From a virus, in IMG/VR virus record IMGVR_UViG_3300037104_000796, positions 1 through 64,000 of that record: a stretch of 64,000 nucleotides of DNA; one strand, 5' to 3'. The translations under genes were made by a program, and so were the position numbers. Shown piece after piece: positions 61,108 to 64,000 of the stretch (position 1 is the stretch's first letter; every line of letters begins with the position of its first letter). Under the pieces are notes generated by a model. That model did no database searches, was not told the DNA's origin, and worked only from the letters and a program-made list of their open reading frames with translations.

Positions 61108-61124
61108 TTTTATTTTATATATTC
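61108..61124 (-). promoter_or_regulatory. Late-type promoter abutting an endonuclease start
   Basis: The leftward strand reads GAATATATAAAATAAAA just before the ATG at 61106. Confidence 0.6.
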
Positions 61125-61158
61125 ATGATTTTTTATTCAGTAGTGTCAAAACCTTCAT

Positions 61159-61431
61159 TTAAGATTTATTGTTATAGAATAATTCCGATACAAATGACAT
61201 AAGTAGATTGATTGCTATACCTATGCATGCAACTTTCCAAAAATTCCAATCAGTATTAAAAATAATTTTTGTACTGTAGCCAAATATTAATACTTTGTAT
61301 ACAGTATATAACGCCAAGAATATTGCAGACAAAGATTCGACTACAGAATTTTTTGGAATATTCTCTGTAGTCGAATTTTTGTTATTTTTAAAGTCATTTA
61401 AACGGTCGCCTAAAGATTCGTTTTTAATCAT
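61159..61431 (-). CDS. Small membrane protein, holin-like, 90 residues
   Basis: Two hydrophobic segments (AIFLALYTVYKVLIFGYS and VACIGIAINLLMSFVSELF) separated by a short loop, with a charged N-terminus. Size and topology fit a holin, but no lysis enzyme gene is adjacent, so the call is weak. The start overlaps the end of the upstream gene as ATGA. Confidence 0.5.
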   Translation of the reverse strand: MIKNESLGDRLNDFKNNKNSTTENIPKNSVVESLSAIFLALYTVYKVLIFGYSTKIIFNTDWNFWKVACIGIAINLLMSFVSELFYNNKS

Positions 61432-62045
61432 TTCTTTTTGGTTTTAAGGTCAATTTTTTTAACCTCGGGTTTATCTTTTTCTTCTTCTTTCTTTTCTTCT
61501 CCAGGAGTTTCGCTAGCTTCGTGTTCTTCTTTCTTTTCTTTTTCTTCTGATTCGCCTTCTTCGTGTTCCTGGTGTTCTTTATTCTTTATATCATCTTTTG
61601 GAGCATTAGTTTTCGGTTCCCCTACTTTTGCTTCGCCAGGTTTTCCTTCTTTCTTTGGAAGTTCTTTTTTCTGAGCATTGCCTTCGTCACCTGCGAATGA
61701 TCCTTGTTCTTTTTTACCGTCTAAGGATGCAGGTTTTTTAGGATTTGGATTTTCAGCAGTTTTAACTTCTCCAAACATACCGGGTTTAAAATCTTTAACC
61801 GATTTAAGATCTGTTTGAAGATCATATCCTGGTTCGAATTTGGCACCACCCATGCTTATTTCAACTTTAACTTCTGTCTGTCCTTTTTGATATTCTCTTT
61901 TAAGCCAGTCATAAGACTTTTTATTTCCATCAGGAATAATTATGCCTTCGGCATCAGTTAAACCTTCTCCACCTGTCATCATAGGAGTTGATTCTTCATA
62001 AAGCTTGTCTAAATAGTCGTTGATGTTAAAATTACCTGCTTTCAT
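61428..62045 (-). CDS. Lysine- and glutamate-rich protein, 205 residues
   Basis: The N-terminus MKAGNFNINDYLDKLYEEST is followed by a short domain (AEGIIIPDGNKKSYDWLKRE). The C-terminal 100 residues are low-complexity charged sequence (EHEEGESEEKEKKEEHEASE). A late-type promoter precedes it. Highly charged, disordered phage proteins are sometimes internal head or scaffold proteins; this is speculative. Confidence 0.6.
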   Translation of the reverse strand: MKAGNFNINDYLDKLYEESTPMMTGGEGLTDAEGIIIPDGNKKSYDWLKREYQKGQTEVKVEISMGGAKFEPGYDLQTDLKSVKDFKPGMFGEVKTAENPNPKKPASLDGKKEQGSFAGDEGNAQKKELPKKEGKPGEAKVGEPKTNAPKDDIKNKEHQEHEEGESEEKEKKEEHEASETPGEEKKEEEKDKPEVKKIDLKTKKK

Positions 62046-62051
62046 AAGTAT

Positions 62052-62068
62052 ACTTTATTTTATATATC
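62052..62068 (-). promoter_or_regulatory. Late-type promoter
   Basis: The leftward strand reads GATATATAAAATAAAGT, 6 bases before the ATG at 62045. Confidence 0.65.
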
Positions 62069-62104
62069 TTATATATTTTATATTAAAATGATTTTCGATT
62101 CTTT

Positions 62105-62779
62105 TTATTCGTCAAATGTTATGAATTCAAAATATTTATTCATGTTTTTTCGATCCGTTCTAAAAAAGTTAGTTTGATTAGCTTTCATGTTAGTTTCTGT
62201 ATGAAGACGTTTTATCGTATATAAAACAACTTTTACATCTTTTAATTTATCTGAAGTTTTAACATAATATACTGTTGCAAGGTTTTCATCGTATTCCGCT
62301 TTTAATACTATGATGTATTGTTTTTTATCAATTGCCTGATAATCATGTGAAGCGCCAAATCCCATATTTGGTATAAAAATTTTTATAAGCTTATTGCCTC
62401 CATTCGTATCCATGACTTCAAATTCATGTTTAGCACGAAGTATACTTCCTAATCGTAAATTATCAATGTTTCCTGTGCCAATACCCATATCTGTTATAGG
62501 ATCGCTTTCATCATTAAATTTTTCATGTAAATTTTCTTTAACTAATTTTGCTGTTTCTAAAGTATCATAAATTCTGTATTGACGATCTTTTTTACGCATT
62601 TCTATAAACTCTTTAATTTTGGCCTTTGTTCCTACAAATGTTCTATCAAATTCTTGATTATCCCAATTTCTAGTCCAAGCATAATCTATAGAATATATTT
62701 TTTTATCTATTCCTATTTTCATATCTTTAATAGGATCGCTTGCATCACTGAATTTTTCAAATACGAATTGAGCTCTCAT
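62105..62779 (-). CDS. Protein with two copies of the tag motif, 224 residues
   Basis: The N-terminus reads FVFEKFSDASDPIKDMKIG. A second copy near residues 80-105 reads VKENLHEKFNDESDPITDMG. The first unit holds a small domain (YSIDYAWTRNWDNQEFDRTF) and the second a beta-rich one (ILRAKHEFEVMDTNGGNKLI). It looks like a tandem fusion of two tagged proteins. No enzymatic motif is visible. Its start abuts the stop of the upstream tagged gene. Confidence 0.65.
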   Translation of the reverse strand: MRAQFVFEKFSDASDPIKDMKIGIDKKIYSIDYAWTRNWDNQEFDRTFVGTKAKIKEFIEMRKKDRQYRIYDTLETAKLVKENLHEKFNDESDPITDMGIGTGNIDNLRLGSILRAKHEFEVMDTNGGNKLIKIFIPNMGFGASHDYQAIDKKQYIIVLKAEYDENLATVYYVKTSDKLKDVKVVLYTIKRLHTETNMKANQTNFFRTDRKNMNKYFEFITFDE

Positions 62780-63231
62780 TATGTTTTAAAGAATTTTTCA
62801 TTAGGTTTTGGAAGTCTTGTTAATACCCATTTTTTATTATTTGGATTTTTATGACAATATGTGAGAAGTATTCCTTGAGGATATCTTTCTCCATGATTAC
62901 CATTATTACTACCTATAAGACGAGTATTCCAATGACCACGTGTTCTTCTTGCTGATGTGTCATACATCAATTTAGTTTTAGGATTGTAATTTCTAACGGG
63001 TTCTTTTTTCCAAAATTTTTCAGGATTATGTCCTTCACATTCAGTCCAAATGAAAAACTGTATTTCTGTAAGTGACGCACCTTCTTCGCCTTTTTCTTCA
63101 ATGAATTTTAGAATTTTCCAAGCTGCTCTATTCAATTGACTTTCAGGATACCCGATGTTCATATCTTTTATTGGATCTGTTACATCTGCAAACTTTTCAT
63201 TAAGGCATTCGTTGACATATTTTGCTTTCAT
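62779..63231 (-). CDS. Tagged protein with possible winged-helix domain, 150 residues
   Basis: The start at 63231 gives MKAKYVNECLNEKFADV, followed by TDPIKDMNIGYP, the full tag. The rest (AAWKILKFIEEKGEEGASLT, IQFFIWTECEGHNPE, then RGHWNTRLIGSN) resembles a helix-turn-helix followed by strands. It overlaps the next gene by one base. Function unknown. Confidence 0.65.
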   Translation of the reverse strand: MKAKYVNECLNEKFADVTDPIKDMNIGYPESQLNRAAWKILKFIEEKGEEGASLTEIQFFIWTECEGHNPEKFWKKEPVRNYNPKTKLMYDTSARRTRGHWNTRLIGSNNGNHGERYPQGILLTYCHKNPNNKKWVLTRLPKPNEKFFKT

Positions 63232-63248
63232 TCGCAATCATAGTTTTT

Positions 63249-63713
63249 CTATATATTCAGGCAATTGTTAGGCCGTTTCCCTTTCATTCTTTCACTTTTC
63301 TTTTTATTTTGTTGCGTTGTATGTTTTCTTCCTACATTTTTTCCAATCATTGATTTACTTCGTTTTTTTCTTGTTTCTTCAGATATAGGTGTATTTGAAA
63401 GTAATTCTCGAGCATATACGTAATCTCTTGAAGAAATTTTATCTCTTCCATGTTTATCAAATGTCATTCTATGAAATGCCAAAGTAATTTTTCTATTTCC
63501 TTTATAAATATAAGTCAATAATTTATGACATACATAGTGTTCTCGAGCAGTTAATAAAATTCGATTAAATCGGTCATTACTTCCGCCTAAGCATTTCGCA
63601 ACAATATGATGATCTTCATAATAAACATACTTTGGATCGTTTTTCTTAAAACGCATTCTATTTTGAGATTTTGCGTTACTTATTATGTTATTATAGATTT
63701 TTTGATGATTCAT
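63249..63713 (-). CDS. HNH homing endonuclease, short version
   Basis: 154 residues from ATG at 63713 (MNHQKIYNNIISNAKSQNR); a longer frame upstream would run into the terminator. The HNH core is YYEDHHIVAKCLGGSNDRFN and LTAREHYVCHKLLTYIY. Only one NUMOD-like motif remains (SEETRKKRSKSMIGK), so the DNA-binding half is much shorter than in the paralogues at 29303, 34569 and 35993. It may be a truncated, possibly inactive copy. Confidence 0.8.
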   Translation of the reverse strand: MNHQKIYNNIISNAKSQNRMRFKKNDPKYVYYEDHHIVAKCLGGSNDRFNRILLTAREHYVCHKLLTYIYKGNRKITLAFHRMTFDKHGRDKISSRDYVYARELLSNTPISEETRKKRSKSMIGKNVGRKHTTQQNKKKSERMKGKRPNNCLNI

Positions 63714-63734
63714 TTGTGCATGCATTACTTCAAT

Positions 63735-63762
63735 AAAAAAGCTGAGCATGTGCTCAGCTTTT
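63735..63762. terminator. Bidirectional terminator after the tmRNA gene
   Basis: AAAAGCTGAGCA-TG-TGCTCAGCTTTT, a perfect 12-bp stem flanked by A and T runs. It would end the tmRNA transcript. Confidence 0.85.
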
Positions 63763-63912
63763 AAAAGCCGGACATTGAGGCCGCCGGCAGTTTCCTGTAA
63801 ATGAGTGCTTCTTAAGCAGCCATTTTCATTTCATAAACTGTATTGTCGTTTATTTACGTATCAAGTACTATCTTTACTACTTCCTTATCGCTGTCAAATC
63901 TAAGTCATCCCC
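63763..63912 (-). ncRNA. ssrA: tmRNA coding piece (permuted ssrA)
   Basis: On the leftward strand the piece starts GGGGATGACTTAGATTTGAC, a clear match to the tmRNA 5' end with its acceptor strand and D-like loop. A tag frame follows: AAC GAC AAT ACA GTT, reading NDNTVYEMKMAA and ending GCT GCT TAA at 63814-63812. The alanine-alanine end is the tmRNA degradation tag hallmark. The acceptor strand GGGGATG pairs with CATCTCC, which lies upstream in the transcript and not downstream, so the gene is circularly permuted. AGCGATA (63892-63886) pairs with TATCGTT of the acceptor piece as helix P2. After the tag only about 50 nt remain before the terminator. Confidence 0.85.
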
Positions 63913-63957
63913 TAAAAACCGTACTAACGCGACGGGTTAGCGCAATAAAAGTGATAG
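63913..63957 (-). other. Intervening segment of the permuted tmRNA
   Basis: 45 bases between the acceptor 3' end and the coding-piece 5' end. They include CTAAC and GTTAG, which can pair as a small stem. In known permuted tmRNAs this loop is cut out to give a two-piece RNA. Confidence 0.65.
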
Positions 63958-64000
63958 TGGAGATGCCGGTTTCCGCCACCGGGTCCAAACGATAGTCTCT
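63958..64000 (-). ncRNA. ssrA: tmRNA acceptor piece (permuted ssrA), cut by the window edge
   Basis: The leftward strand shows P2 strand TATCGTT, a T arm of CCGGT, loop GGCGGAA, ACCGG, then acceptor strand CATCTCC and A. The pair G3-U70, the identity element for alanyl-tRNA synthetase, is present at the right position. The T loop lacks the usual TTC and AA pattern, which is odd. CCA is not encoded. Its 5' end lies beyond the window. Confidence 0.8.

Noticed and set aside
63763-63912. An ordinary one-piece tmRNA
   Set aside because: No T arm or acceptor 3' strand follows the tag; the matching strands lie upstream in the transcript.

Overview
The window looks like part of a large tailed bacteriophage with T4-like (contractile) morphology that infects a member of the Bacteroidota. 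The phage assignment rests on adjacent genes for a large terminase (30007-32010), a tail sheath (32100-34556), a tail tube (35289-35885), a baseplate-hub-like protein, a tape-measure-like protein and a run of repetitive fibre proteins. The host assignment is an inference. Several promoters carry a TATATTTG-type -7 box, which fits the Bacteroidota TAnnTTTG consensus. Start codons are preceded by A-rich sequence with no Shine-Dalgarno motif, and the DNA is very AT-rich.

Layout. 1-2859 is leftward: a partial gene, a P-loop kinase gene interrupted in its Walker A motif, a homing endonuclease, a tRNA-like RNA and a secreted metalloprotease. 2860-3116 is a divergent promoter region. 3117-10268 is mainly rightward nucleic-acid metabolism: RNase H-like protein, nucleotidyltransferase, Rnl1-type RNA ligase, phosphatase and HD hydrolase. 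10340-23004 holds fibre and adhesin genes, ending in a 1530-residue leucine-rich-repeat-like protein. 23068-25479 holds a methyltransferase-glycosyltransferase fusion and an endonuclease. 25536-40919 is the packaging and tail module. 40984-44568 holds thymidylate synthase and a second glycosyltransferase. At 44565 transcription converges on a shared terminator. 44565-63713 is leftward: MoxR ATPase plus VWA metallopeptidase, membrane proteins, papain-like protease, RecB-like nuclease, sigma factor, thymidylate kinase and small proteins with a shared N-terminal tag. The right edge carries a leftward tmRNA gene in permuted order.

Regulation. Two promoter classes can be read. Six sites at 1.8-9 kb share TC(A/G)GA(A/G)A, exactly 7 nt, then TATATT; they precede metabolic genes and the tRNA-like gene. 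A second motif, close to GATATATAAAATAAA, lies before virion genes, the leftward block and several endonucleases. It resembles the T4 late promoter TATAAATA. The sigma-like protein at 57988-58620 is a candidate to recognise it.

Twelve free-standing homing endonuclease genes (five GIY-YIG, four HNH, three PD-(D/E)XK type) sit between or inside essential genes. The most unusual items are: the permuted tmRNA; a GIY-YIG gene that captured the first 22 codons of thymidylate synthase, with a second copy of those codons restoring the enzyme gene; a 7-nt stop-containing interruption of a Walker A motif directly after a GC-rich hairpin; an A9 frameshift site in a membrane protein; and a repeated N-terminal (I/L)xE tag that may mark proteins for packaging in the capsid.
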